This document shows, one piece after another, positions 49,177-60,284 of a DNA stretch of 64,000 nucleotides. Origin of the DNA: Linnemannia hyalina (lineage: Eukaryota; Mortierellomycota; Mortierellomycetes; Mortierellales; Mortierellaceae); assembly GCA_019671135.1 (NCBI GenBank), contig JAHRHY010000014.1:60001-124000 (forward strand), read 5' to 3'. Below the pieces are notes generated by a model. It did not search any database. It saw only the letters and a list, made by a program, of their open reading frames with translations, and was not told where the DNA came from. The translations under genes and the position numbers were made by a program. Each line of letters begins with the position of its first letter. Position 1 is the first letter of the stretch.

Positions 49177-51192
49177 CACTTCTGGTTCGTGGAAAAGGGT
49201 GAATGAAAGATGAAAGGGAATGAGAGGGGGCAGGTGGTAAAAGAAGGATGATGAAAAGAAAAAAAGGGAAGAGGGTAAAAAAGACGTTGAGCAAAAGGGA
49301 TTCAGATTCTCCCTCCGTCCCTTCCCCTTCTCACGCCCTCCACAAAGTAAGAGCCACTGGTTCACTGCGCCCGTATGTCAGTCTCTTTCCTCTTCCACCG
49401 CGGCCGCCGCTCTTATTTTTTTTCCATTTTTCGCATCGCCACAGAAGTATGTTCGATGCAGTTCGAGGAGGAGAGAAAACAAAGGAGAAAGGCTCTCAAC
49501 AATCCGGCATATGACCCCATGTTTCCCAACCTTGTTCCGCCCCCAACGAAGTTCTCAACCTTGGTCTCAACGTTTGCAAATGCCCTTCTATGAGTTGCTT
49601 TATTGTTGTTGTTGTAGTAGCCGTTCTAGAAGAAAGAAAACGCTCGCTATGTCAAAAGTGAACAGCATGTCTCCATACCCAAATGGATTACTGCCATTTC
49701 TTGACGGCCGACTGCTCTCTTCTCCTTTGTGACCAAAGCAAACTGGGTTCAGCGAAAAGTAGCTTTCAAAGGAGGAATAGTACTGTCCGTCGAGAAAAGG
49801 AAGAGGGGTCAAATGGGGAATCATAGCTTGGTTGAACAGCACTAGCCATGTTCTTTGTTAGGGTTTGGACAAGTATGGTTGAAAATAAGGGTGGCTGTTT
49901 TATCAAGGTAGGGGATGGTTAGTTTATTGCTGGTGTGGTCATGGCGATTGGAGAAAGGAGGGAATGAATAGCTCGGGCAGTGCTGCAAATGAAAAATCGC
50001 ACGCACACACACACCTTGTCGTGGCTTCTCTACAACATTGCGTTATCCTCCATCGTAATTATTGCTTTTTCAATACCCATTGTTGCATTCTATGCTATGG
50101 CAGACGGAGCTGAGGGGTGACCTGCTGCGCTATTGTTACAGCCAGGAGGGTGTGCAAAAGACAAAAGAATGTCGTACTCCACCGCCTCGAATGATGTCCA
50201 ACTCATGTGAGGACGTCCTTTACCTGGGCATTTAACAATATCGACCATTTTCTCTTTCCGTTTCACACGCGTGCAAAGTGTCGCGACCGATTCACGTCGC
50301 AGTCTGCACTCTGTTGTGTTGTTGTTGCTATCCAATCATTCGCCCCTACGAAGTAAGAGGACCTGAAGCTGGACCAGACGCATGAATGTCCATTATGAGG
50401 AAATCATTCATGGTCTCTTGCTTTGTACTCTGTACCATTTCGAATCCAGTTCCCTCTCACACTTTACTTATGGTTTGCATAATACGCCCAGCTCATAGGG
50501 CAATGCGATAAAGGCAAGGTCGCGTACCTCTTGTAGTTTGTACATGTAGGGGTTGCAGGTTGTTCCTTCTGCTGAATACGACTTCTCTGCACCTATGAGA
50601 ACAAAATGTTTTCTAGCAGGAGTCGAGAACACCTATGCTGTCCATAGTTGCTATTTTGTCTGCAATTGCCCACTGGGGCACACACTCTGCGATGGGTTGG
50701 AATAACAAGCAGAAAAAAAGAACGCGACATGTTGTAACAATGCCCATGGTATTATGCCACTGGGTATAAACGACGCGATAGAAAACAACACAAAATCTAT
50801 AACAACAACACTTAAATCCAAATAGAGGCAAAAAAAAAAACTAATGGAGTTCTTCCTTGTTATCATCACCATTCCTCCCTCCTCGCGCCTTATTTGCTTT
50901 CTTGCTCGTGCGGGTATCATATTCGCCTAACATACCTGTTTCCCACCCTTGCATGTACATGAAAAATGTTCCTCGGTCAGCGAATCTTATTCTCGCGCAT
51001 TATGCCTTGAAACCAAAACTCCATTCGCCACCAAAAACGGTTTTCTCCTCCCGCCTCCTTGACCTCCTCCCTCTGTTTTTGCTACCCCTCATTCTTTCCG
51101 CTTGCTTTGTTTTTGTCGTTGACCTCCTCTCGAGGCGTCGAGCGAGGGTCGAACTAAACGGTCGCCATGGGTTTCGTAGGTCCTCAATGAGG
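49177..51192. other. 2-kb intergenic region upstream of the CipC-like gene and the GST remnant
   Basis: No gene is supported. Open frames of 60-170 codons lack domains and splice partners. Pyrimidine-rich stretches lie near 51040-51130. Confidence 0.4.
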
Positions 51193-51200
51193 TATATAAA
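51193..51200 (+). promoter_or_regulatory. TATA box upstream of the GST remnant
   Basis: TATATAAA lies 145 nt before the ATG at 51345, so the promoter of the decayed gene still looks intact. Confidence 0.5.
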
Positions 51201-51344
51201 CCTCGCCTCAAAAAAAGATGTCCACCCTCAATCATCAACAACACGCCCAGTTTATTGTTCATTCACAACACTACTCCTTCACCCTTCAACCCAACAGAAA
51301 AAAAACAACCCATCCCACCCCACCCCTACCACTCATTATCCAAA

Positions 51345-52290
51345 GATGACTGTCGGACTCCAGCTGTTTTGATATTGTGGACGGCAAGACCCGCCAAAAG
51401 TCGCTCTCGCCCATAGCCTGGCATTCCAAGCTGGCTCTTAACCACAAAAATGTTACCTACGAGACCGTCCCCTCACCTTTTTGGACATCCCTGTCCTCAC
51501 CCGCAAAGTCTGGTATGCTTTTTGCGTGTCTGTAAATGAGATCTACCTTCGTGGTTGTTTTTCACATCTAAACGCGTTGTTCCATCAATGAACGCGTCAA
51601 ACAAACATGTTTCCGAGTCTCACACTCTAATCACCCACTTGTTGTGCATTTTCCTTCTATCTCACCATACAACATCAGCTTGAATGTGACAGCCCCAACG
51701 ATGCCCGCCCTGAAATTTGCCGACGGCGAAGGTCTCCTGGACAGTCCGGCGATCGCAGAATACGTCGAGCGCAACAACCCAAGGGTCCCTCCATCGTTGG
51801 TTAAACAGCCTCCGAGAAAAACCGCCAACTCTTTTTCGATTCCTATGTCTCTACCCGTCTTCACCCCGGCTGGTTTATGTCGAGATGTATAAGAACCATA
51901 ATGCGGAGAATGCAGCCTACTTCAAGCTGTCGAGAGATAAGGGTGGAAAGACTTCGGAGCAGCGTAGCGGGGACAAAGTACAGAGCTGGAAGGAGTTGAA
52001 AGATATTTTGGGGTTGATTCATACGGCGCATTTGTGATCTGGTGGATGGATCACTGGCGAACAACGTATTCGCTATATTTCCTTTATGCTGCTTGTTGGG
52101 ATGGTTGTTTCTATTCATTTTCCTTTTTCATTAATTGTTTTGATGTGTAGCTGGATGGGTTGATTTGACGCTTATTTCAGCGTCCATCTGGTGCAGCTCG
52201 CTCGCACCCCAAAAGTTTGAGAAGGCATCCTCAATGCCATTGATGACCAGATCCTGCACAACTACAAACTCAAGGCCCAACAGCTCCTCC
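51345..52290 (+). pseudogene. Decayed glutathione S-transferase gene
   Basis: Pieces of a fungal GST are spread over several frames. After MTVGLQLF a stop appears; dropping to another frame at the TTTT of 51367-51370 gives a thioredoxin-fold segment with SPIAWHSKLALNHKNVTYE. A second shift at CCCC (51469-51472) gives LTFLDIPVLTRKVW. After an intron, the segment TMPALKFADGEGLLDSPAIAEYVE (from about 51670) matches the GST N-terminal domain, including the Ser-Pro-Ala-Ile-Ala-Glu-Tyr helix. Further shifts separate FFDSYVSTRLHPGWF (about 51820-51870) from EMYKNHNAENAAYFKL and from a possible last piece at 52170-52230. At least four frame breaks argue for decay, though homopolymer sequencing errors could explain the first two. 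TATA box and ATG are retained. Confidence 0.7.
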
Positions 52291-52694
52291 ACTAAGCGCT
52301 GTGCCTTTATTTCGATGAGACAACGAGAGTAAGAATACGTCATGGTCCCCTTAAATAATAAATAAAAAATCAAGCATAAAGTAACGACATCTCCGGCAAT
52401 GTCGTCATCGTCATCACTCCCTCTATTTCAACTATTGTCAACCGAAAGACGTTAGTCCCATCGAACTAGACCCTTCTATTCAGGCACATTGATGGTTTCC
52501 CACCCTATCTGTGTCCTGCACCGCCTGACTGACTCCACTCATGTATACTCGCTGCGCTTGTTGTTACACCGACACTGTGGCTCAACCTCTTTCTTTATTC
52601 CCCTTATCCTTCTCTCCCTCCCTCCCTTCTCCTCTTTCTTTCCTTCTTGTCTTCAACACCACCAAACCAAGACCAAACAAGACCAAAGAAAGCA

Positions 52695-53432
52695 ATGGCT
52701 TTAACAATGACATCACCATCAACGCCAACAGCAGGAACAAGAATATTAGCTCCACCAACAACAGACGACCTCATCCTTTTCAAGACACTCTGCGCCGACT
52801 TCGAAGACATCCTCCCCCACGACCTCCACGACACCTTCTCAAAACACCTCCAACGCCCCTACCTCTCCATCATCACTCCTCCCACCTCTTCCTCAAACAA
52901 CAATGCAACACCGATGATCGCCCATCAGAAACTGGTCCGCGGAATCGTATGGGGCGCAAGCCTCCGGCCCATCATCTCCCTCTCGGTCCAAATCTCAGAA
53001 TCCATCCTCACCCTCTCCGGAACCCGGTTCCCTATTAACGTGCACTTCTTGTACCTCCCGTCAAGCGCGCAGACATACCTTTCTGAGGAGGTGTTGAGGA
53101 CGTTGGGTATTGAGGATATGGTCGTTGTGGGCGAACATTCTATCGCGCCTACGACTAGCCTACCCAACCCAGTCTCTATTACCCCAAACCCCCACAGCAA
53201 CTCTCGCAACATTGGAACCGACGGATACAGTGGAAATGGTGCGGACACCTGCTCATCCTCACTGCATCGGCTGCCGCTCCGGATCAACGGTTACACGACC
53301 ATGGTCGAACGCTCGCCTGCAGACGGACACTTCTCGCACCTCAACATCCTCGGTCAGGATTTTGTCCAAGTCTCTGGAGCCAATGTCTTTTTCGGCGGAC
53401 AGATACCTCGCTTCGAAATCTCCTTTCGATAA
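52695..53432 (+). CDS. Unrecognised 245-residue protein, single exon
   Basis: One uninterrupted frame from an ATG preceded by a CT-rich leader and AAGAAAGCA. Residues 20-55 are acidic and helical (LILFKTLCADFEDILPHDL). Residues 75-150 contain HQKLVRGIVWGASLRPIISL and INVHFLYLPSSAQTYL, and then LRTLGIEDMVVVGEH. A Ser/Asn/Pro-rich linker (about 155-190) leads to a final segment, HFSHLNILGQDFVQVSGANV, that ends with GGQIPRFEISFR. There is no signal peptide, membrane helix or known motif that I can name. Codon use looks like that of the neighbours and the frame is long relative to background, so I accept it as a gene. Confidence 0.7.
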   Translation: MALTMTSPSTPTAGTRILAPPTTDDLILFKTLCADFEDILPHDLHDTFSKHLQRPYLSIITPPTSSSNNNATPMIAHQKLVRGIVWGASLRPIISLSVQISESILTLSGTRFPINVHFLYLPSSAQTYLSEEVLRTLGIEDMVVVGEHSIAPTTSLPNPVSITPNPHSNSRNIGTDGYSGNGADTCSSSLHRLPLRINGYTTMVERSPADGHFSHLNILGQDFVQVSGANVFFGGQIPRFEISFR

Positions 53433-53984
53433 ACCCTTGCGGCGTTTCGTTCAAGGGGAAAACAAACAGGAACAAAGCCTTTTCTCAAGAGTTGGCTGCG
53501 ATGATGTAATCAATACTATCCACGCGTCCTCTTTCTCTTCTTTACTTCCGCTTCACATTTTGCTTCTGTTCCTTTTACTTCTTCATAATCCCACACACCC
53601 ATTGTAATAATTAGCTCTTTCTCGTGTATCCTTCATTTTTGCTGTTTTTCTTCGCCATCATCTTCGTCATCAATCCTTGCTTACACTTGTACATCACTCT
53701 GCTTTTTTTGCCTTTACTTTTCTTTTCTTTTCTTTCCCTGATAATTCACACTTCCAGAAGCATCCTTGGCCTATTACCCCTTGAATAAAAATGAGAAACC
53801 CCAAAGGAAAATAATTTTGGAGATAAAAAATACCGCGTAACATTGCATTGAAAGGAGAAGATGACCAAAATGAGGGGTTTCGTTCCTCCCCACAAGTTTA
53901 TTATCCAATTGTCTCCCCATCCGCGAGTGAGCAAAAAGAAACATCCCCTCTCAGTCCCGAACGTGTTGAGAAAAAAGCACATTC
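53433..53984. other. Convergent 3' region
   Basis: 3' ends of the unknown gene and of ARPC1. T-rich between about 53630 and 53740. No gene seen. Confidence 0.4.
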
Positions 53985-55643
53985 TTAGAGGTGCAAGTTG
54001 CCAAGTCCACGGGAGATGCTGTCAGCATTCCAGATGATAAGCTTGCCATCAATAGCAGAGGTCGAGAACTGCTCAACGTGTTCAGGGGTGCCCGAGAAGG
54101 AACGGATCGAGTTGATGGTGTTCTGGTGGTGGGTGTGGACCTCGGTGTCGGTCGAGGTGGTGGACTGGGCACGGCTGTCCATGCGACGGAAGGTGTCCCT
54201 GGCTGTGAATCCCACATCTGCCTTCTTCACCGCAGCATCCAACGACGCCGAGAACGCCCTATTTTGACATTACCACGCGAAAAGTGGACTTGATTAGTTA
54301 CATGTGAATAAATAGCTCCTGTCTGGAATACAACATAATATACTCTTTGTAGAATGGTCCCGAAGAGAAAACGTACCACTGCTGGCCCTTGAGCTCAAAG
54401 AGGTGGGGGGCACAATCATGTCCGGCAGCAACGATCTGGTTCTCGTTCAACCAGATAACAGACAGGTAAGGAAGGTAAGGCGCACGGATCGACTGAATAT
54501 CTCCAGTCCCGGGAGAGACAACAGTGATGGTCGAATCGTGGCCCGTAAAGACGAGAGACTCGCCGCTGGGCGAGAAGGCCACGCCGTGAATCCATCCTCC
54601 CGCACCGTTCGAGAACTCGCCGCACAGGGTATTGAAAGGAAGCTTCTCACCCCAAGGCGAAGGAGCTGGCCTAGTATATGAGAAGAGATGGAGTGGTTAG
54701 CAATTTGCTCCGCAAGTTTGAATTCGTGTTGCAGTGATGAAGAGTTGAAGGGTTGGATTGCTTACTTCTTGTCGATGCCCTTGATGAAAGCCGAGAAGAC
54801 GCGAGCCTAGAGAAGAATGGTATCCATGAAGGGTCGATGGGTTAGACAAGGCGTCAACAATATTTTGGTGGCAAATATTGCTCCTTTGGCGAGAAAGATG
54901 CGTCCATCCGAAAACGTGATTATTCAATAACACACTGCATCAGTGCAGAGACATCAACGCAACAGTCAAAAACATATTTCCCTTTCCCATCGTTCAAAGG
55001 TTACCTTCATGTCGGCACATCCGGCGGCGAGGAGGACGTTGTTGGGGTGCCAGTCGATGGAGAGGACAGTACTGCGGATAGGCTTCTTGATATGCTTACC
55101 AACCCACCAATCGTTATCCTCCTCAAAGTAGCAGACACTAATACAGCGCGATCCCGAAGCGACCGCAAACTTGTCCTCCTCAGGCGACCAGCGAACAAAG
55201 GTCGCAGCACGGTTAATACGCAAGAGAACCAAAGTGGGCTTCCACTGGTGAGAAGCGCCGTCGAGGGTCCAGACATAGGCGTTTCTGTCCTGGGAGCAGG
55301 TAACGATGCGGTTGGACTTGGGGGCCCAGTCGATAGAGGTCACGGGCTTGTCGTGCTCGACCAGGGTCGAAGTCTGTGTCCAGCTTGCGCCGGACTTGCG
55401 GAAGATGCTGACCACGTTTGTGTTGAAGCAGATAGCCAGCTCTATTTTGGTGTATTTGTGTGCGAGAGGTGTTATGTTAGACGCGGAGTCAATTCACAAG
55501 ATGTCCTGATAGCGATTGAGTAGAATGGGGATAAAGGAGTCGACAGAAAGAAGAAAGAGGTATGTACCGGTGCGGTCGCCATTGAAGGCGTGGCAGGAGA
55601 TGGGACCCTGGTTGAACTCGTTGACGATGGGCGAGTCAGACAT
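53985..55643 (-). CDS. ARC40: Actin-related protein 2/3 complex subunit 1 (ARPC1/Arc40)
   Basis: WD40 beta-propeller subunit of the Arp2/3 complex, which nucleates branched actin at cortical patches during endocytosis. Exons 55568-55643, 55005-55441, 54766-54806, 54377-54670 and 53985-54258 join to 373 residues, the normal length. Diagnostic segments are [94 protein letters not shown] and [20 protein letters not shown]. The insert between blades 6 and 7 contacts the actin-related proteins and is present (about 295-345, Thr/Ser/Gln-rich). The gene is divergent from the F-box gene at 56222. Confidence 0.95.
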
Positions 55644-56221
55644 GGCTGTTGAATTGGTGATGAAGTGGGTATAAGTGGTTGTTGTTTCGTGAGGGAGGGA
55701 GGAGAAGCAAACGAAGGACTCTAGCAGTCTACGACGTGAATGAAAGTGGTGAAGAGGGAGGGGAGGGAATGGTGAGGAAGAGTGTGTTTGTTGATGAAAA
55801 GAAGAAAAGAAGACGTGAGCTCAGCTCAGCGATATTAATATCCAAATTACATGCCCTGGGAGGTTGTGTCGTGTGGAGGAAGGAAGAGGCAAATGATATC
55901 ATGGCTGTCTGTCCTATGGCAGCAGGTGCGATCAAGGGATCTTCCCTCAGTTCTTGCCTGGCAAACTCCCGCCCAAATTATTCACTGGAAGTAAGGCAGA
56001 GGATGAATGGAACGATATGGAAGAGGGTTGAGGAAAATGTGCAAGAACGTGGGAAAACGGTCACATTACGTCGTGTGTGAAGAATCCTGTGATTTTCCAG
56101 CTTTCCAGCCGCAAACTACTTCGCCGTTCATCGTTGTGAACTCGTCATCAAGCACAAACAACCCAGCAACCAGGACAACAACTTACATCTGCAACCAACA
56201 TCGACAAGCAGGAAGCGCAGG
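55644..56221. promoter_or_regulatory. 578-bp divergent promoter region (ARPC1 and F-box gene)
   Basis: Only upstream sequence for the two divergent genes is seen. A palindromic GAGCTCAGCTC stretch at about 55818-55829 is the only notable motif. Confidence 0.35.
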
Positions 56222-57835
56222 ATGAAGGACAACTCAATCGAAGCCCTCGTCATGTTCCATCGTCAACGCATCGCATCCCTCCTCAAACGACAGGAGCAAC
56301 AACGCCGTGCTCAACACTCCTTGTCGCTCGTATCGATGTCAGCAAACACAACCACCGTCTCTCCTCTCTCCGCATCAGAAACGTTTCTCACCATCCCAGA
56401 ACTCGTTCTTACCGTCTTCAATTTCCTCTACACCAAGGATTTGGCGCAAGCATGTTTGGTCTGCAGCCTGTGGTCTGCCCTCGCTCAACCAATCCTCTGG
56501 CGCCATGGCATCCGTCTAGAAAGCCATTCTCAGATCCAAGCATTTGCAGCCTCTATCGCCATCTGCGGTGCTTGGGTCCAGTCACTTGACTTTAACGCCA
56601 AGAGTGATGGCGAGGAAGGCATCCCCCTCTCATATATCGACCTGAGCAATATTCTCCGACACACCCCCCAGCTCCGAAGGATCGACGTGCGCGACCGCAC
56701 AATGGACGAACACCCGCTGATGGCCCTCGCACCTTGCTCGCAACTAGAGTCGATTGCCTTCACCCAGTACCAAGACCGTGTCCTAGACCTTGGAGCTGAT
56801 GGTAATAGAGACATCTTTTCGGCCTGGCCGCAGCTTAAGCACCTGAGCATTTTGGGAACAGACTGGGAGCGACCATCAGCAGCAGCCGCTTCATTGGAGA
56901 GGGCATTGGTGGTCACAAAGTCGTTTCATCTTGAGACAATAAACCTCGCCTTTCTTCTCTCCTGGTCTCCATTGACTGTCCACCATCTGGTCAGGACCAA
57001 TGCCGACCACCTCCGTCATCTCAATCTCGCCACCTGTCACTTCATCCCTCAAGAATTCTTTGAAGAGATCCTCGCTGGAGCAACACAGTTAGAATCTTTT
57101 GGGTTACGCGAGTGCTTTTATACCTCAGAGAGGCTTCTCTGGATTGCCCAAACCCACCCTCGACTCAAACGCCTCTCCTTGACCGACGGGGTCGGATTCC
57201 CTACCGACGTCGTAAATCAAGTTGCACGCGCCTGTCCTTTACTCGAATCATTGGAGCTCGATAGCTGTGATGATACGGTCATTGCGGCTCGACAGTTTCT
57301 GGCACATTGCCCTCATCTGCGCACGCTCATCCTGTTCCTTTTGGAAGGCCCCAATGTGATGGACTTGTTTCTAGGGGAACCCTGGGTATGTAAGGGACTA
57401 AACGAATTCCGAGTCGAGAGGATCGAGTATCGACCGTACGCGTTCATGAGCACCGAAGCCAGGGACGGGGCGATCAAGGCGATGTGGCGACAGCTGGCGG
57501 CTCAAACCCACATGCAGTCGTTGCTCTTGCAGTTTACCTTGCCAGAGTCTGGTGCTAAGGTCCTTTACCCCGATGGCAACAATGCGAACAAATCCCAGCA
57601 TATAAAGGATAGGATTCAGCATGACGATGGACTCTATCAGTTGGGAACCCTGAAGCGATTGAAGAGCTTGGGCGTGATTGGATATAGCGTATGGGAGTTT
57701 GGTGATGTTGAGTGGATGGCGCGGTCGTTTCCTTGGCTGGAGCTTTTCTGGTATCGTAGGGATGATATGGCGGTCCCCCAGTCGTCCTGGCTGCGAACCC
57801 ACCGACCCGAGATTAAACTAATCCTTTGCCCCTAG
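56222..57835 (+). CDS. F-box protein with leucine-rich-repeat-like region
   Basis: Single-exon protein of 537 residues. The F-box is at about 54-95 (FLTIPELVLTVFNFLYTKDL, ACLVCSLWSALAQPILWR), which would bind Skp1 in an SCF ubiquitin ligase. Residues about 115-480 hold irregular leucine-rich repeats such as LRRIDVRDRTMDE, LKHLSILG, LRHLNLATCHF, ESFGLRECF, LKRLSLTDG and ESLELDSCD, the usual substrate-binding part. The first 45 residues are Gln/Arg-rich. Such F-box/LRR proteins are highly expanded in Mortierella-type fungi, and the target of this one cannot be predicted. The first in-frame ATG was chosen; MSANTTT at residue 39 is a possible alternative start. Confidence 0.87.
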   Translation: MKDNSIEALVMFHRQRIASLLKRQEQQRRAQHSLSLVSMSANTTTVSPLSASETFLTIPELVLTVFNFLYTKDLAQACLVCSLWSALAQPILWRHGIRLESHSQIQAFAASIAICGAWVQSLDFNAKSDGEEGIPLSYIDLSNILRHTPQLRRIDVRDRTMDEHPLMALAPCSQLESIAFTQYQDRVLDLGADGNRDIFSAWPQLKHLSILGTDWERPSAAAASLERALVVTKSFHLETINLAFLLSWSPLTVHHLVRTNADHLRHLNLATCHFIPQEFFEEILAGATQLESFGLRECFYTSERLLWIAQTHPRLKRLSLTDGVGFPTDVVNQVARACPLLESLELDSCDDTVIAARQFLAHCPHLRTLILFLLEGPNVMDLFLGEPWVCKGLNEFRVERIEYRPYAFMSTEARDGAIKAMWRQLAAQTHMQSLLLQFTLPESGAKVLYPDGNNANKSQHIKDRIQHDDGLYQLGTLKRLKSLGVIGYSVWEFGDVEWMARSFPWLELFWYRRDDMAVPQSSWLRTHRPEIKLILCP

Positions 57836-58292
57836 CTAGCAGCTTCCACCTCTCGATTGTCATCCAGCCCACGAATATAGTCCATAGCTGAATGTGGATG
57901 ACGATAGTGTGATATATATGTGAACGAACATATGCGACAACCATGAAATAGCGGTGCATGATAATCAGTCGGGCTAATATTTCGTGGCCATGACACAACT
58001 CACATGTGAGTTCTTACGGGTAGAATGTCCTAAAAGAGGCCGAAATTTGGGGGTTCCCACGGCCGTGGAAGCCTCTTTTTTTTTGAAACCAAAGATCCCT
58101 AAAGTAGGGGTATAAGTGAACTCTCGCTATGCGGTTCTTTTACTCTTCCTCTACTCTCCTTCGCTCCACTCTTACACAAACACACGCACAACAAACAAAA
58201 CAAACATCAACAACACTCCTACGCACACTCACATACACAACAACAAGAACTTTTCTCCACACACACTCACACACACCCGCAAGCATCCAACC
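57836..58292. other. Spacer between the F-box and oil-body protein genes, with a hairpin and T-run
   Basis: Contains AAAAGAGGC (58032-58040) and its reverse complement GCCTCTTTT (58071-58079), enclosing the perfect 12-bp palindrome CCACGGCCGTGG (58057-58068), then a run of nine T. The rest is the CA/CT-rich leader of the next gene. Confidence 0.55.
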
Positions 58293-59586
58293 ATGGAAGA
58301 ACACACCACCGTAAGAAACCTATTCATAAATTATCTCTCTCCTTGTCCTACTTCTTGCTTTGACTTCCGCTCGTCTTTATTTTCTTGTTTGTTTTCTCAC
58401 GCGAGCCTTCCTACGGGTATGCCTTGTATCCCAACACGTCTCTCCCTCTCTCTTTATTTGTTTCTGCGTGCCAACTAAATAACAAATAGATGCCCGTCCC
58501 TCCTACCCACAAGGCTGACGAGACTAAAGGCCAGATCAGCTCGGGCACCGCCATGCTCTCGACCGCCGCCAAGCCTCTCCAGAGCTTCAAGCCCCTCGCC
58601 AACATCTGTGAGGCCTTCTGCGGTCTCCACCTCTATCCGTAAGTTCCTTTCTGCCATTGTTTTTGGTTATGTGAGAAAAGAGCATTCGGTGAAGGTATTG
58701 GAAGTGGAACCCATGAAGACAAGAGTGGAAAGAGAATAAATGGAGAATACCGAATAAGCGAGCTGACACTCGACTCGCTTGGCCTTTTTTTTTGTTCGCT
58801 ATGTGTGGATAGGAACGACAAGAAGCGCCAGGTGATTTCGTACCATTACTGCTCGATGCTGGATGCGGATCGTCGCCAGTGCCTCGTCTACGATTCGAAC
58901 AGCAAGGATGCCAAGCTCATCGCCGTCGAGTACATCATCTCCCAGAAACTCTTTGAGTGTAAGTCTTTTATCCTCCTTTCGTCATCCTTGCGTGCCTCTT
59001 CTGTCATCTTGATCACTATCATCATCACCATCAGTTTCCATGATCACTTTCAACACCGTAACGCGACGCGTGAAAACACGAAAGCTGATCATCACCTCCT
59101 TCCCCCCCCCCCCCCCCCACACACCAATCACCTCCTCCAACAGCATTGGACGAGAACGAGAAGAAGTTCTGGCACTCACACAAGTACGAATGCGAATCCG
59201 GCCTACTGGTCCAAATCGCAAAGGCCGGCGTCCCCGAGATGGTCGTCGGAACCGCCGAGATCCCCTCCCTCCAGCACCTTTGCAATACCTATGGCAAGAC
59301 CCACCAGCTCTGGCCCGTCGATGATGAAGGCAATTGCTCTTCCAAAGTTCCTTACGGCCCGCCTCAGATCTTGGCTTCCTTCACGGCTGATGGACAGGTG
59401 CTCCCAGAGTTGTTAGAGAAGCGAGATAAGGCGATGGGGATCTCGACAGAGACTAAGCGCAAGGAGCGGGAGGGCCGTGTTCAGGGGAATGCCCCGGTTG
59501 AGGGAGCCGATCAGTGGTTTACCAAGGGGTTGGCTTGGCAGATCTATGATCAGGGCGAGCGTGGCGTCGTCGAGGCCCGCCAGTAA
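58293..59586 (+). CDS. Oil-body-associated protein-like (OBAP, DUF1264 family)
   Basis: Exons 58293-58310, 58490-58638, 58813-58958 and 59144-59586 give 251 residues, the usual size. Family hallmarks are FKPLANICEAFCGLHLYP, HYCSMLDADRRQCLVYDS, KLIAVEYIISQKLFESL, EKKFWHSHKYECESGLL and TYGKTHQLWPVD. In plants OBAP proteins sit on lipid droplets and affect their size; fungal members are little studied, so a lipid-droplet role here is by analogy. The first exon encodes only MEEHTT; translation could also begin at the Met that opens exon 2 (MPVPPTHK). The last intron contains 17 consecutive C (59102-59118), a likely length-variable tract. Confidence 0.9.
59102..59118. repeat. Poly-C tract (17 nt) in an OBAP intron
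   Basis: Seventeen consecutive C residues about 25 nt before the exon 4 acceptor, a candidate unstable or misread tract. Confidence 0.8.
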
Positions 59587-59799
59587 AGCCTTTTTCTCTG
59601 ACCCCGTGGCCTACGCGAGCTACTCCTGATGATTGGGATTTCTGCGCTCCTCACCTCTTTGTCATTTTGGACCTCCTTTTTTTCATTTTCGCGTATTCTC
59701 TTTCCTCTCTTTTGAAACATTGCTTGATAGTCGCGCCACCAATCTCATAGCTAACCTCACTCACCCCCTTCATCTCACAAACATACAAAACACACCCCC

Positions 59800-59831
<32 letters not shown>

Positions 59832-60041
59832 ACAAGCACACTGCACTTCTGTTTGATGTTGTATGGTACAAGTTGGCTATTTTTTTATTTTATTTTTGTT
59901 GAATGACGAAGAAGCAAAAAAGCAAAAGGACAATGCGAAGGCAGGAAAGCAAAGGAACAAGCAAACTAACTTGCGGAAAAGAGAAGGAAGGGAAGAAGTC
60001 TATGCTAAAATGGGAAGGAGAGAGGGAGGGGGGAGGCTTTT
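59587..60041. other. Convergent 3' region with a long A-run
   Basis: It holds the 3' ends of the OBAP and GATA genes. A genomic run of about 28 A ends at 59827; no target-site duplication or gene-like sequence sits before it, so I do not call it a retroposon tail. Confidence 0.45.
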
Positions 60042-60249
60042 CTAGTTGGCGTATTCGGCCATACCGAAAGGCGACCCTTGCTGCTGTTGCTGCTGAGGAT
60101 GTTGAGGCTGGTGCTGGAGACCGAGGTGCTGGGGCATGGGCAAGGCCATACCCATATGCACATCCTGACCGTATCCATGACCGTGACCATGACTGAACCC
60201 CATCATCTGAGCTTGGTACTGCTGGAACTGCTGCTGTTGCTGCTGTTGC

Positions 60250-60284
<35 letters not shown>

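Noticed and set aside
59800..59827. A-run as a retroposon tail
   Set aside because: No upstream element or flanking duplication; simple A-runs and T-runs occur elsewhere in the window.
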